A DNA stretch of 64,000 nucleotides from Pochonia chlamydosporia 170 (GCF_001653235.2 NC_035793.1:4588001-4652000), one strand, 5' to 3'; numbered from the stretch's first letter, positions 43,631 to 55,674 are shown. Notes: a model not told the origin generated them from the letters alone. Numbers and translations are program-made.

Positions 43631-46069
43631 ATTTCTCCGACAGGGAGATTGCCTTGTTAGTCACCTCAAGCTTATCCGATGGCCGCGCCACTACTAACCG
43701 TATGCCCTGTTGTCGCCACGGTTCAGGCCCGCGCCATGTGTGACTGTCACTGGGCCCTGTAACCAACTTATCAGTGTCCCTGGAAAGCTACTCATGTCTG
43801 GTACCTTTGCTAGCACATCCAGACGTTTAAGACGATGCTGTACTCCGTACTGCGCAGATATTGGGCGGTATCTTTGCAGGGGATGACTCTTGGAGGGAGG
43901 ACGGCGTTTGTGAATCTGAAAGGAATTTGCCAGGCAACTTGACTTAACAGCCCGTCTTCCTTGTAGTGCATAGCCAACCAAGCGACCAGACAGTTTCCAG
44001 TAACTACAGAAGAATAAACAGATATCTAAAGGTTTTGACTCTTCAGCTAGAACTATTACCACCAAACCACTAAAGACTGCTCAAGACCTGCCTAGGTGCC
44101 AGTGGAATATGCCAGAAAGTCAATATGACTGGTCTGTCGATCCGGAGTGTTGTCCGAGACTACAATTGCAGTGATTCGCCATCATTGATCAATTGCTCCC
44201 CAGCCCATCCTGCTTCACATTTGGTCTACCACGCGGCATTGTTTCCGGCCGGGCAGAACGTAGGGCACGGAGCAGTTCCGCGGTGGAAAAGAATCAATTT
44301 GATGCTTACCCAGTACAAGGAGATAGATTACAGTACAGTGGCACGGAAACTGCAGCAATTATACGGAGTACAGTCTGGTGAGAGTTTTTGCTAACTACTT
44401 TAGTACATGTCAACTGGTACCAGACGCTACACATGTAATTATTAAATGTTCTTCCTGCTGCCAATAACCCCTAATAGCTCTTGGACTGTGTTTACTACAC
44501 CAGACAATTTATATTACTTTAACTGGCTAATAGGACAATTAGTAAAACATGCCATCCGCCCCCCCTTTTTTTCCCACCACGCACTCTAGACTGCATCACA
44601 TTGTGACTGAGAAACTCAACATTAGCACTGGCTGGACAACAGCCTCACTTTAAGAATAGTGCGTGATTTTCTTCTACCTTAGTTCTAGAAACATTTGCAA
44701 TGGCTACCAGGGTCGCCGTATGCTAAGAAGTGGCGTCACGTCCTGTCCAATGACATTCCTTGCGAAATGCCTCTGCTAATAAGTCGACCTCGCGTCTTTC
44801 CCATGCTTCCCGGCCGACTACTCGGATAACCCCTGTGGCGTGCACGTTTGCGAGGCTAATATTGCCAACGACGCTGCTCCTCGACAACGGCGCGCCATAT
44901 CGAGTCCGTGGACAGCCTTGACCGGTCTCTTTTACAGATCTGGTAACATTTGAAGAGCTGGGCGGACCCTGAACTGGGGACACTCTGTAAATAAAATTGA
45001 AGGCACTCGGTGAATGTTTTCGTTCTCTCGAGCTTGCTGTTGCACTCGCCAACTTAACGAGAAAGTGGAATTCGGAGGCGGCACATGTGTTAAAAGTTAT
45101 TCATTTTGTTTCATCGTACTTATGTAACATAGTATAAGCTGGTATTATTTAATGCTGCATAATTTCAAGGTTCTTTGTCCGATATTGATTCGGCCTGCAC
45201 TCTTGCATTGTCTTATGACGCAATTTCTACTAATATTGAACCCCAGCAACAAGTAAGATTGACAGAAGCAAGCTGACTCACAAAGGTCTCCTGCTGTTGC
45301 TCACCTCTCTCTCCCCGTTGAGCTTTAGATATCCGCTTAATAGCAGCCCTAACCGACTTAATGTTGTCGACATACTCGCTCGTATTGTATAAAAAACGGC
45401 GGCATAAATACGCCATCTAGCATTTTGCATATAAATGCAACCTTGCGTCAAGGCATGCAGGACAGCAAGCAATAGGAGTTTAGGAAACGATCCCGCCCGT
45501 AATAATTATTTCACATTATTTATGAACCTCTTTATGCCCTCAGTCTAGCACTTAAAGGCTTTAGGTGGCTACGTTGGCTCATTCATGCTATAACCAACTC
45601 ACGTGCTTATAATAAGGTAGTCAATTTTTGATGCTTGAATGATGCTGCCCCGATTGCATGCAGCAACTTCGTATTACATACTGGTCCTCTCTGAGCTAGG
45701 CTCTAAAGGGTTTGACTCTTTGCCAGGCATTGCACCCTTTCTAGCCACATCCAAAGCAGGCTGACCATTCGGCTTTCGCCCTTCTTCGTATCTTGCACCG
45801 GCATTTCGGACCCAGGCTGCGTCTGGTGAGCTTGCTGAAACTTTATATTCGAAATGCCAAGCACCAAAGCAGCAGCTCCGTTTGCCTACAGAGTTGCCTT
45901 GTACAAGAGACAGGCCTAATATCCATGCTTGAAAGGGTCAAGTATAAAAGACATGATAATCTCCTTGCCAATGCTGTTTCGATTATTCCTCAGGAGACAA
46001 TCTCTTACTCTCACAGTGCAATTGCATACAATACCAAACACTTTCTGAATCTGCCTCGCAATCTTCACA
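43631..46069. other. Intergenic, no firm gene
   Basis: Several minus-strand frames look faintly coding: 45052-44723 (ends REVDLLAEAFRKE, slightly like the start of fungal DUF3723 proteins) and 45416-45213. None has a start, domain or splice partner I can defend; they may be fragments of decayed genes. The last 300 bases are the promoter of the BYS1-type gene. Confidence 0.35.
45943..45950 (+). promoter_or_regulatory. TATA box of the BYS1-type gene
   Basis: TATAAAAG, 120 bases before the ATG at 46070, in a pyrimidine-rich promoter context. Position and sequence are typical; no experimental support. Confidence 0.5.
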
Positions 46070-46540
46070 ATGACCGGCCAGATTAAAGCTCTCATCGTTA
46101 CTATTGCCCTCGCCGGGTGCGCGTCAGCACTTGGCAAGGCCGTTGTCCGCAATAATTGCAACTTTGACGTCACCCTCTGGCCTGTCGGCCACAATATCGC
46201 CCCCAAGAACACCTTGCAGCCAGGTCAGCACTACTCGGAGCAATTCTCCAACAGCCGTGCTGCTGCTATTGGGCGTGCTCTTAAGATTACCAGAGACCCT
46301 GATGGCTTGTTTACGGGCAAGCCTCAGACTGATTTCGCATATAACCTGGATGGGGGCAAGATCTGGTACGACCTGAGCGATGTTAACGGTGACCCGTTTG
46401 CCGGACACAAGTTGGTTGTGGTTAGTGCCAACGCTGGTTGTCCTTCTATTGTCTGGCCAAATGGTATTCCCCAAGGAAACGATATCAAAAATTGTCCCGA
46501 TGTCAACGCCGATGTCATTTTGACCCTCTGCGCCAAATAA
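46070..46540 (+). CDS. Small secreted BYS1-domain (thaumatin-like antigen) protein
   Basis: A single exon of 156 residues. Residues 1-20 form a signal peptide (MTGQIKALIVTIALAGCASA), so the product is secreted or wall-associated. The mature part has the BYS1 pattern: NNCNFDVTLWPVG, LKITRDPDGLFTGKPQTDFA, YNLDGGKIWYDLSDVNGDPF, and four mature cysteines (30, 124, 142, 154) that could form two disulfides. BYS1 was first named for a yeast-phase protein of Blastomyces, and relatives are common secreted proteins in ascomycetes; a biochemical function is not established, though effector-like or wall-surface roles have been suggested. It lies beside decayed DNA on its left but is itself intact. Confidence 0.88.
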   Translation: MTGQIKALIVTIALAGCASALGKAVVRNNCNFDVTLWPVGHNIAPKNTLQPGQHYSEQFSNSRAAAIGRALKITRDPDGLFTGKPQTDFAYNLDGGKIWYDLSDVNGDPFAGHKLVVVSANAGCPSIVWPNGIPQGNDIKNCPDVNADVILTLCAK

Positions 46541-47888
46541 TTAAGCGGCCTATCAATACGCCGTGCTGCAAATGGGGGCATGGTGGCTGGAATATTTAAT
46601 TTTCAATTCTTTCCCCTCCAATATTGATTTTCTATTCTTATTTACTTTTTCCCTTTACCTGGCTCAATTCAGTTATAAAATACGTTCCCTTCACGCCTTC
46701 AGATAGCAGTCAATTAATTCTCTGTCAATGACTGGTGTCTATAGCTATCTTGGGATCAGGCAGCTGGGCAGGTTTGGGAAATAATAATAAACGTCATAAT
46801 GACCTATTGAAATTAGTCGAACATGATCACTCACGCAGAACTGCTTGTACTACGAGAACGAGACAAATAGTAGGTATTTGGTAATTCTAAACATGTTCCG
46901 TCATTGTCAATGTGTACTGCCGAATCTCCGCAAACGTCGAGTAGACAAAGAATATTGTAGCTTGGGCCGCATCTTTTGTGCACCCGCTCTCGACTGTTTC
47001 TCTCTGCTCACCTTGTTCTCGACAAATTAGTGCGTACACTGCAAAGTTGTTTTGCAAAAAGGACCAAAGTTCTAAGTTGACGGGAGGAGATATTAACCCT
47101 AAACCTCAGCAACATCACTAGTAGTTTTACCCAGAGAAAAAAACAAAACCGAACGTACACGATGCGTTCTATGTAAGCTGAGTATATGATGAGCAAGAAC
47201 TAGACATGGCTGCAAACCCTCTCCAACGTCGCCTTGTCGACAGTTTGTTGGCCATTGAGGTACAGTTGAATCCGTGGGAATCGTGGCGATCTACTGTCCA
47301 GTTGCCTTGCCGCGAGTAATGAACCCCGGAGACACACACCGTTTTCTGAGGCGTCCAAAACGGTTGCCCGTCTACATATGTGATGCAGTAACTGGGACGG
47401 GGCAACCCGCCCGCTTATTAGATGCCCCTTGCAACTGCCTGGGGCGTAAGACTTCGGTATTTCATCCAAGAAAGTGACTGGAGCTACGTCCCCGCGCTAG
47501 AGTTGGCGAACATTGATGGCCTAGTTCCGGTGAGACTCCGGACTTCAGAGCTGGAATGAGGCGGAGCAGCCGTAGGTAATGGGCGAAGAGAAACTTGCGA
47601 GCAGTTTAATGGAGAAGGTAAAGTTGACCTTACCATAATAGACAGAGAGAAATAATTCACGCTAAGATTTTCCAATTTAGGAAGTTGGTGGTTCGCCATC
47701 GGCGTCAGCATGTTAGCATCATTGCAATATGCCTCACGCCCATGCCATGTTCAACTTACAACTATAAAGATATGATCCTCTGACATTTTCATTGCTTAAA
47801 CAGTCTGGTCTGTTTCTGTCGATAATTCTCTGTAACCTCGAGCATCTCACACGCCAAATTTACACCCACCCACAGACACAGCCTCACA
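46541..47888. other. Intergenic, no firm gene
   Basis: Overlapping minus-strand frames at 47169-47469 have no recognisable domain. The right end is the methyltransferase promoter, with a C-rich leader just before the start. Confidence 0.45.
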
Positions 47889-48779
47889 ATGCCAACCCCC
47901 GCTCCAGACGTCGCCAATCTATACAACATCATCGGCAATGGAGAAGTCTCCCGCCTGGACACTCATCCCATTGAACTCCTAGTAACCCTCCGTGCAATCC
48001 GCGAAGCTCTCCCTTCGACTCCTCAGCGCATCGCTGACGTGGGAGGTGGCCCAGGAAAATATGCCTTTGCACTCGCTGACCAAGGACATTCTGTCGACCT
48101 CGTGGACCTTAGTCCCGGCCTAATTGACCTTGCGCAATCTGAACAAGACAAGCGCAAGAGTAATGGCAGCAAAGCCCTTCTTAAGAGCATATCTGTTGGA
48201 AATGCACTAGACACGTCTATTCTTCAGGATGGAGTATACGATGCAGTGCTACTTCTAGGACCACTCTACCACCTGGTAGAAGAGTCGGAGCGCGCAGAAG
48301 CCGTCGCCAACGCCATCAGACTCGCCAAGCCCAATGGCTTCATATTCGTCGCATTTATAAGTATTGCCGCACATTTACGGGATATTGCTATGCGAGAACC
48401 TGGAAAACTCGTTGCCGACAAGGAGTTTTACACCAAATATGTAGGCATACCCTTCTCAGCTCAATTCGCTGCTAACTTTCCCAAGCTTCAAGATGGCCGG
48501 TACGAAAAGTTCAAGCCAGGCATTGGAAATGTCCATGGCTTTCATACAAGGGTAGGCGACGTCAGATCCTTTTTGGCAAACAACTTTGCCGACACGTTGG
48601 AGCTGGTGGAATTGCGGTCGCAGGAAGGTATTCTGGGCGGCAGTCTGGACGCTACATTGTCCAAGGCTGAGCCGCATGTTCTACAAGCTTGGGCGGACTT
48701 GATGTATGAGAAGTATTCTACTGGGGAGGAGTATTTGGGCTGTGCGGATCATTTGGTTGCTGTTTTGAGGAAGAAGTGA
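47889..48779 (+). CDS. SAM-dependent methyltransferase
   Basis: One exon, 296 residues. Motif I, IADVGGGPGKYAFALA, is at 48-63, followed by the acidic end of strand 2 (VDLVDLS, 69-75) that holds the SAM ribose, then DAVLLLGPLYHLVE (post-I/motif II region) and AIRLAKPNGFIFVAFIS (motif III). This is a class I Rossmann methyltransferase of the Methyltransf_11/25 type. There is no membrane segment or signal. The substrate is unknown; no biosynthetic cluster is beside it, so a small-molecule role is only a possibility. The start is preceded by CACAATG. Confidence 0.88.
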   Translation: MPTPAPDVANLYNIIGNGEVSRLDTHPIELLVTLRAIREALPSTPQRIADVGGGPGKYAFALADQGHSVDLVDLSPGLIDLAQSEQDKRKSNGSKALLKSISVGNALDTSILQDGVYDAVLLLGPLYHLVEESERAEAVANAIRLAKPNGFIFVAFISIAAHLRDIAMREPGKLVADKEFYTKYVGIPFSAQFAANFPKLQDGRYEKFKPGIGNVHGFHTRVGDVRSFLANNFADTLELVELRSQEGILGGSLDATLSKAEPHVLQAWADLMYEKYSTGEEYLGCADHLVAVLRKK

Positions 48780-49081
48780 GTTTGCGGCATTTCTGTGACT
48801 ATGGATATTGGAGTTGGCTTTGAATCCCGGTGGTGTAGTGAGTTTAGCTAGAATATTGAGAACTATTCCATATAGGACGACTCCCAAGATGAGAATACAA
48901 GCGCAATTGTTAGCCTCACTCAGCTTCTTACCCACATCTAGGCTGACGCAACGGCCTCCATTTTGCCCGCATGAGAATACTGCACGAACTCAGCCGCAAC
49001 CAATATTCCACCCCACGGGATCCTTTACAACAAAACCAAACTCTGCCCTTTAAACATCCTTACTGAACTTGGACAGCCGCC

Positions 49082-51892
49082 ATGAACATCTTTGTCGAGC
49101 CCGATGATCCCATCCAATCCACGCCAGACCAAGCACCGTACCTATGCCTCGAACAATGGGACGGCGGACTCTTCCGCACATATAGCCACAGGAAAAACAG
49201 AACGAGCATCATACCAGTAATGCTACGCCAAGTTCCAGATCTTCCGCCCCCAGAACAGCCGTACCTGGAGAACTTGTATCCCACGCCTAAAGAGGAGCTG
49301 CAGCCGTTTGTACAGACATGGCTATACTTTGGGATGCTCTCCGAAATGCTGGGGCTCAACGAAATAGCACCCGGTGTAAGACTTATAGACGAAGATACAG
49401 CCAAGGAGGAAATTGCGAAACTACACGACCAATTCTGTCACGAGGAGAATGGCAAGAATGTCCTCATTGCTACGAATGTGCTCACATGGGGGCCGCTCTT
49501 TGAGGCGAGACTCGCACTCGCGCCAGATAAATATGAACGACTCTTATATATTCTCCAATGCCTACAATACGCCATGATAATGGTGCACTCGATACAGGAG
49601 AATATGGACCACACGGTTCGGTATTCCATCGCCGCGCTGGGGGAACTCTTCTCCACGGGTATATATAGCGCCGCCGGGCTGGCACAACCAAAGATTGAGT
49701 TGCCAATTCTAGGACTCTCCTGGTACAGAGACTTTGTTCGGCCGGGGGGCGTGGTTGAAGAGAGGATGTTGAATAATGGGTGGTGTCCGAGTGAAGTTGA
49801 GAAGATAAGGTCTCAGTTGCAGGGGCTGTTTACGATGCATTATACGAGTCAGTTGAGGAAGCCGACGCCGTGGTTGGATCATTCGAATTGTACGAGGAGT
49901 ATTTGTAGAGCGTTTCATATTGATATTAGTACATATAGGCCTGCGCATGTGGAAGATGGTTGTGGGTGTGAGTTGATTGAAGCTGATCCTACAATGGTGT
50001 CTGGGATATTGAGGAGTACGGATACGTTTCCGATTGTGCGTGTGGAAGGAGAATTAGATGATTTACGGATCCTAGTGGAGAGATTTGAGCCTGGGATTTC
50101 GTACGTGGCATTATCGCATGTAAGTTTCTGTGAAGGTCGCTGAAGAAGAGGTGCTGATGGGCACAGGTATGGGCGAATGGACTTGGAAATCCCACGAGCA
50201 ATTCACTCCCCAAGTGTCAAATCGCGCGGATTGTCAAGCTCGTGGAAGATCTACCCAGGGCTCCAGAGAGTACGGAACCTCCACGTCTTTGGCTTGACAC
50301 GCTCTGCTGTCCTGTGGAAGCTGAAAGTAAGGTGATTAGTCTGGCGAGGATTGCGGATGTGTACAGGAAGGCACATCATGTGTTGGTCCTGGATACAAGC
50401 CTGACTGCGTATAAATTCGAGGGCACTCATCCTGCGGAGCTTTTAGTCCGGGCGTTTGAATGCTCGCCGTGGATGAGGCGGCTGTGGACGCTGCAAGGTA
50501 TGTGAAGAGACGATACTAAGATCGACAACTAACTCCTGGTTTAGAGGGCGCACTTGCAAGGACTCTTCAGATCCAATATGCTGACAAGGCTGGAAATAAC
50601 ATGGCCATGTTGACCGAACTATGGAAGATTGCCAGAGAAGATGCCCGGTATATGCGTATATGGCAAGACGTGACCAACGAGGTAATTCTCTCACCACGAT
50701 GCCAACCGCACACTAACGAGAACAGTTCAACCAACTCCTTGGCTTCAGTCCCAAGACCGGTCCCGAAAACGTCCTCAAATGGCATGCACCCCAAATCACG
50801 ACCCTCCAACGAAGTTTACACTTCCGCACCGTCTCTGTCCCCGCAGACGAAGCCCTGTGTATCTCAACCCTCATGAAACTGGATACGACGTACATCGCCG
50901 AGGGCATAGACTGCAATCACAGAATGCAACGAATGTGGGAGAAACTCTCCGACGCAAGCGGCGGTGTACCTGCGAGAATAATATTCTACGTCGAAGAACC
51001 ACTGGATATCGTTGGATGGCGGTGGGCGCCAAAATCCCTGCTATCATCTTCAGTAGACGATCCTGTCCTCACTATAGACGAGCGTGTCATGCGTTTCTAT
51101 ACCGAAGAGCAATCCGCCGATCCGACGGACGCTGTTCTCGGGATCCCAACCTCGATTGGCCTGAAGGTACGAATGCCAGGCTACAGAATCGTACCAACGC
51201 CTCTATTGCCACACCTCCCGCTCCATGCGTGGCCGGAGGTCATCAACCCCACGGAAGACCAAGTCGTAGTGCAGGATGAAGAAACAGGACAATGGTTCCG
51301 CATACTAGACTGGTACCGCAGCAAGAAACTCCCCACGTGGACGCGCAAAGAGCGCCTCGCATACGACAAGGAGCAGAATAATCCCCTCTGCAGGGCTATC
51401 GACACTGGGAACTGCGCACTTATACTAGATCACAAAGTTACGCAGGAAGACGGCACATCGGTAGGTTGTCTCGTGCACGTAGAGGAGTTGAGTGAGCAGG
51501 AGATAGATGGACACACGGAAGTGCCGCTCAAAGCGCGCCGCGAAAGAGCAGTGATATTGTCGGCGATCGGTGAGACAGAAGGCAGGATGATGAGTAAAGT
51601 GAGGGATTTGGCGGTCACGGTGGCGAGGGATCCTGTTACGGATGAGTTTTTGGCGGTGCAGAAGAGTTATAAGCCGGGTGAGGAGGAGTGGGATGCGGCG
51701 GAGGGGAGGGTGCGGGAGAGGATGAAGAAAGTTATGGAGGAGGCTTGGTATGGGGATGAGGAGTTTCAGAGGACGATTCGGGAGACTGTTGGGGAGGATT
51801 TGGATGATTATATTTGGGTGTTTGTGCCGAAGGTGTTTCCACATGGGGTTGGGTTGAGGGATTTGGGGGGGCAGTTGTGGTTTGTGGATTGA
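49082..51892 (+). CDS. HET-domain protein with long N-terminal region
   Basis: Exons 49082-50119, 50167-50497, 50545-50681 and 50726-51892 join in frame to 890 residues; introns of 47, 47 and 44 bases begin GTAAGT, GTATGT and GTAATT. The HET signature starts at about residue 337 (GISYVALSHVWANGLGNP), followed by LWLDTLCCPVEAESK, a Leu/Asp-rich strand (HHVLVLDTSL) and ECSPWMRRLWTLQEGALA, corresponding to the usual SHxW, DxLCI and RxWTLQE blocks. The 336 residues before it (with GCGCELIEADP near 315-325) have no recognised domain, which is long for the family. HET domains act in heterokaryon incompatibility and are thought to trigger cell death when activated. No frame damage is seen. The partner or trigger cannot be guessed. 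Confidence 0.85.
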
Positions 51893-52120
51893 CAGACATG
51901 TCTATATCTACATATATCTTTACATATATTCATGTCAGTGTGCGATGGCAACGTATAGATTATAATATTGATTACTCGGCCTGTCGTGTGCTGGTTCGTA
52001 TCAATGATACAAGATTGGTGGTAAACAGCAGCCATTCACATTATAGACTCAGCATCTTGCGGCAATATACAACACTCACTCTCAATCAATATATTCTCAT
52101 AAATCATGCACAGACAACAC

Positions 52121-53314
52121 TCAAGCCCCCCGCAAACTACTCTCCGTCTCCCCAAACCTCCCCATTATCTCCGCCACCCTCTCCAAAGGAAGCGCCTCGA
52201 CCGTCCGTCCCATATTCCCCGTCATCGTCTCCGCCATACACAAAGCATTGTAAATAGCCTCCTCGGTCGCATCAGCCGCCGCCTCCAACAGCCCATTGAT
52301 AGACTGGTCATCAATAAACTTCATATCCAGCTCCCTCGCCTTGAACGGGTCCACCGCTCTATGCTGGCCCGTGACCGTCTGCACAGGAATACTGTTCCCC
52401 GTCGAAAAGGCCAGGAATATATCTCCCGACGGGTTGTGTCCGTATCCTCCTACGCGAGCGAGTCCAACTGTAGCCCGTTTCGCCAGCCTCTCCAGCTGTG
52501 TGGGGTGCAATGGCGCGTCAGTAGCCAGAATGATGATGATGGAGCCGTCTTTAGAATCCTTGGCCGCATCGTACTCTGCCTTTTTGGCTGCTTGTGTGGC
52601 ATTCTTCTCCGCGTCGGCTGCGAGGATTCGTCCCACGGGAATGCCGCACATGTGTAGATGTTGCATTCTTCCGTAGTTGGCTTGCACGAGAGCTGCCACT
52701 GTGTATGATGTGTCTTTATCGGAGCTAACTCCCGGCACAACTCGACTGCTTGTGCCGGTGCCGCCCTTGAAGCCCTGACACATCATGCCCGTTCCGCCGC
52801 CGACGTTGCCCTCGGGGACGGGATCGGCAGATACCTTGCCCAGACTCTCGAATACGTGGTCCGGCGTGACGGCAAAGTGGCGCAGGTCGTTGAGATGTCC
52901 GTCAAACGTCTCTGCCACAACGGGCAGCAGGAACCAGTCTACACCAGATTCACCTTGGCCGTAGTGGTGAATTGCGTATTTATATATACCGGTGTAGCAA
53001 GGGCCGACGGCGAAGCTGTTAGTGATGAGGATGGGTGAGTGTAGGAGACCTGTTTCCTGGATCCAGTGCGAGCCGGTCATTTCTCCGGACCCGTTGAAGC
53101 GGAACATGCCTGCCGGACAGGCTTGATGGAACCAGTCATCTCGGGGGGTGATGGTTGTGACGCCGGTGTTGATGTTGCCGTTGGCGGTGCGGATGGTTGT
53201 GGTGTGGGCTTTGACGCCGGGGACATCGGTGATGCCGTTTTTGGGGCCGGGTTTCCAGGTTCCTAGGTGGGCTGTGGGGACGAGGTCTCTGAATCGACAG
53301 CGGGAGGACTGCAT
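52121..53314 (-). CDS. DmpA/S58-family aminopeptidase (self-processing Ntn-type)
   Basis: A single exon of 397 residues. Motifs of the P1/S58 family are present: NGITDVPGVKAHTTTI near the N-terminus, PRDDWFHQACPAGMFRFNGS, GLLHSPILITNSFAVGP, EGNVGGGTGMMCQGFKGGTG and, at 257-258, a Gly-Ser pair in SKDGSIIIILATDAPLHP where DmpA cleaves itself to expose the nucleophilic serine. Members release N-terminal residues, including D-amino acids or beta-alanine, from short peptides and amides. There is no signal peptide. On the minus strand a TATATAA-like box lies about 65 bases upstream (53378-53385). No operon logic links it to its neighbours. Confidence 0.9.
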   Translation of the reverse strand: MQSSRCRFRDLVPTAHLGTWKPGPKNGITDVPGVKAHTTTIRTANGNINTGVTTITPRDDWFHQACPAGMFRFNGSGEMTGSHWIQETGLLHSPILITNSFAVGPCYTGIYKYAIHHYGQGESGVDWFLLPVVAETFDGHLNDLRHFAVTPDHVFESLGKVSADPVPEGNVGGGTGMMCQGFKGGTGTSSRVVPGVSSDKDTSYTVAALVQANYGRMQHLHMCGIPVGRILAADAEKNATQAAKKAEYDAAKDSKDGSIIIILATDAPLHPTQLERLAKRATVGLARVGGYGHNPSGDIFLAFSTGNSIPVQTVTGQHRAVDPFKARELDMKFIDDQSINGLLEAAADATEEAIYNALCMAETMTGNMGRTVEALPLERVAEIMGRFGETESSLRGA

Positions 53315-54074
53315 TTTGGGTGTGGAAGGGATTGATGGTTGGTGAAGGTGTGTTGGATGTAGTGATGGTTGCTGATGTTATATATTTGAACTTGGTGGGG
53401 TGAGTTTCGAAATGGTATTTTCTTGGGTGGTAAAGAATGAGTCAGGATGGAGTCTAGTACATTTGTTTTTAATTGCCAGCTTCTTTATTCCGTTAGTTTG
53501 TTGTGTGTTATTGGATTGATGGGTATGGTTCCTGAGCTGTGAGTCAACAGTTGGAGTCAAGTTGTTCATCATTTGCGGGGTAGCTTGAATATTGACTGGA
53601 AAAGAGGAAGAGAAGTTGGAGCAAGAGGATTTGGCTGCAGATCATCAGTTGGTGCTTACATTTATGACACAAGTAAATAACATGGAGCCAATTATGTTTG
53701 GAGTTCCATGGGGACGATGTGGCTGTAAACTCAATTGCGAACATGAGAGGCGATCTTGACAGATGGACCACGGTCATGAACACAATGTCAATGTGAAGTA
53801 TCAGTCTGTTCTACAACAGTCAATATCTTGTGCACATCTCACCCAATATTTTACAATTGTTCATTTTAAATACACGTCTTGTACCACAAATACCTAGTTA
53901 TATCCCTGTTGATACGATACCCCGCGATTGATTGATGCACCTTGACCCCAGCAGTTTGGCCCAAGACATCAAATACCGCCGCCAATTTGGCCGCCTCAGA
54001 TGAGATTTTGATCCTTCAAACATTGAATGCAACCTCATCTCATTTGTCTCGTCCACATGACATGCCATCAAATC

Positions 54075-54080
54075 GCGGGG
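54075..54080 (+). promoter_or_regulatory. Candidate CreA carbon-repression site (SYGGRG)
   Basis: GCGGGG fits SYGGRG, 140 bases before the GH43 start. Such sites are short and occur often by chance, but carbon repression is expected for a secreted glycosidase. Confidence 0.3.
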
Positions 54081-54112
54081 GATGCATTCACAGACCAACA
54101 CTCCCGCAATGG

Positions 54113-54118
54113 TATAAA
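54113..54118 (+). promoter_or_regulatory. TATA box of the GH43 gene
   Basis: TATAAA about 105 bases before the ATG at 54220. Confidence 0.45.
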
Positions 54119-54219
54119 GCTGCTCGACCGTGGAAGATACAAATCTTTCTCATCTCGTGCTAGTCACTTTCCATAACGTCAAAACATCGGCTTCCATCAC
54201 ACCAGACATCACCATCACC

Positions 54220-55674
54220 ATGAAGCTCTCACTCCTCCTCTTCATCCCCAGCATCGTCGCACACAACTTCCAAACATCAGAAGCCGGTAACCCCTTCGTC
54301 GACGGCTTCTATGCCGACCCAGACAACGAATTCTACAACAACCAATACTGGATCTACCCAACATCGTCCTACGAATACGACAAACAGACCTACCTCGACG
54401 CCTTCTCATCCCCTGACCTCGTCCACTGGACCAAGCACCCCAACATCCTCGTCGCATCCGACTTCAAGTGGGCAAAACGCGCCGTCTGGGCACCCGCGCC
54501 AATCTCCCGCAACGGCAAATACTACCTCTACTTTGCCGCCAACGACATCCAGACCAACGCTGAGCTAGGTGGCATTGGCGTTGGCGTCGCCGACAAACCA
54601 GAGGGACCCTACAAAGATGCGATTGGTAAACCGCTCATCGGACAGTACTACAATGGCGCTCAGCCGATTGACCAGGATGTATTCATCGACGACGACGGCC
54701 AAGCGTACATATACTACGGTGGACATAGTCACGCCAACGTCGCGAAGCTGAACAGCGACATGATCACAATCGGTACCTTTGACGATGGCACGTCGTACAA
54801 GGAGATCACGCCGGAGAACTACGTCGAAGGGCCGCAGATGGTGAAGCGCAATGGGACGTACTACCTCTTCTGGAGTGAGGGTGGCTGGGGCGGTCCCGAC
54901 TACGCTGTCTCGTATGCCATGTCAAAGTCGCCAACTGGCCCGTTCAAGAGGCTGGCTAAGATACTGCAGCAGGATGAGGCCGTGGCAAGTGGCTCGGGAC
55001 ATAATGGCGTGATTCACGTGCCCAACACTGATATTTACTATATTGTGTATCATCGCCATCCTCTGGGTGATAATGTTGACGGCAATGATCGACACTTGGC
55101 GTACGATCGACTTTACTTCAACGCCGATGGAACGATTCAACCTGTGAAAATGCTCGTCCATGACAATTTCAACGATGGAAACATGATTGGGTGGGCTACC
55201 TACGGGGGAACCTGGGATGCCAAGTCCAACGCTCTCACGGCCGGAAACTCTGCCGGCGGAAAGGCATTACTCAATACTAATTTCGGCGATGTCGACTTCT
55301 CCGTGGACATCAAAATTCCGTCATCAAATGCCGGCGACGCAGGTCTCGTTTTCAGAGCATCGAATCCAACGGTTGGAACAGACGCCTACAACGGTTATTA
55401 CGCCGGCATTAGCACATCCGGAAAATTGGTCCTGGGCAGGGCGCAGAGCGGTTCGTGGACGCAAATGGGCGTTGTGAAGGCTGATATTGTGCCTGGCAAG
55501 ACGTACAGAGTGAGAGTGACGGCGAAGAAGAATGCGATTAGTGTGTATGCTGGGGACTCGACGACCGCGCAACTACATGTCCTGGATGGGACGTTTGCGA
55601 GTGGCATGAATGGCGTGAGGGTGTTTCAGACGGATGCTGTGTTTGATAACGTCAAGGTTGAGCATTTGGCATGA
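54220..55674 (+). CDS. Secreted GH43-family glycosidase with C-terminal lectin-like domain
   Basis: One exon, 484 residues from the ATG that begins the signal peptide (MKLSLLLFIPSIVA, cleavage near 14-15). The five-bladed propeller shows the GH43 acidic triad: Asp33 in FYADPD (base), Asp151 in PIDQDVFIDDDG (pKa modulator) and Glu203 in YVEGPQMVKRNG (acid). VWAPAPISRNGKYYLYFAAND is the usual blade-two block. From about 330 on (NFNDGNMIGWATYGGTWDA) a concanavalin-like beta-sandwich follows, with FSVDIKIP, NGYYAGIS and YRVRVTAKKNAISVYAGD. Such enzymes act on arabinan, xylan side chains or galactan outside the cell; the exact substrate is open. It converges with the GH93 gene 41 bases downstream, which favours arabinan. 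An upstream in-frame ATG at 54130 would bury the signal peptide and is disfavoured. Confidence 0.9.
   Translation: MKLSLLLFIPSIVAHNFQTSEAGNPFVDGFYADPDNEFYNNQYWIYPTSSYEYDKQTYLDAFSSPDLVHWTKHPNILVASDFKWAKRAVWAPAPISRNGKYYLYFAANDIQTNAELGGIGVGVADKPEGPYKDAIGKPLIGQYYNGAQPIDQDVFIDDDGQAYIYYGGHSHANVAKLNSDMITIGTFDDGTSYKEITPENYVEGPQMVKRNGTYYLFWSEGGWGGPDYAVSYAMSKSPTGPFKRLAKILQQDEAVASGSGHNGVIHVPNTDIYYIVYHRHPLGDNVDGNDRHLAYDRLYFNADGTIQPVKMLVHDNFNDGNMIGWATYGGTWDAKSNALTAGNSAGGKALLNTNFGDVDFSVDIKIPSSNAGDAGLVFRASNPTVGTDAYNGYYAGISTSGKLVLGRAQSGSWTQMGVVKADIVPGKTYRVRVTAKKNAISVYAGDSTTAQLHVLDGTFASGMNGVRVFQTDAVFDNVKVEHLA

Larger units (their letters stand above)
53315..54219. other. Divergent promoter region of the S58 peptidase and GH43 genes
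   Basis: No open frame of note. It contains a TATA-like box for each gene and a CreA-type site near the GH43 side (listed separately). Confidence 0.5.

Noticed and set aside
44723..45052. Possible DUF3723-type gene fragment on the minus strand
   Set aside because: Only a short REVDLLAEAFRKE stretch is suggestive; no start, splice sites or remaining domain.
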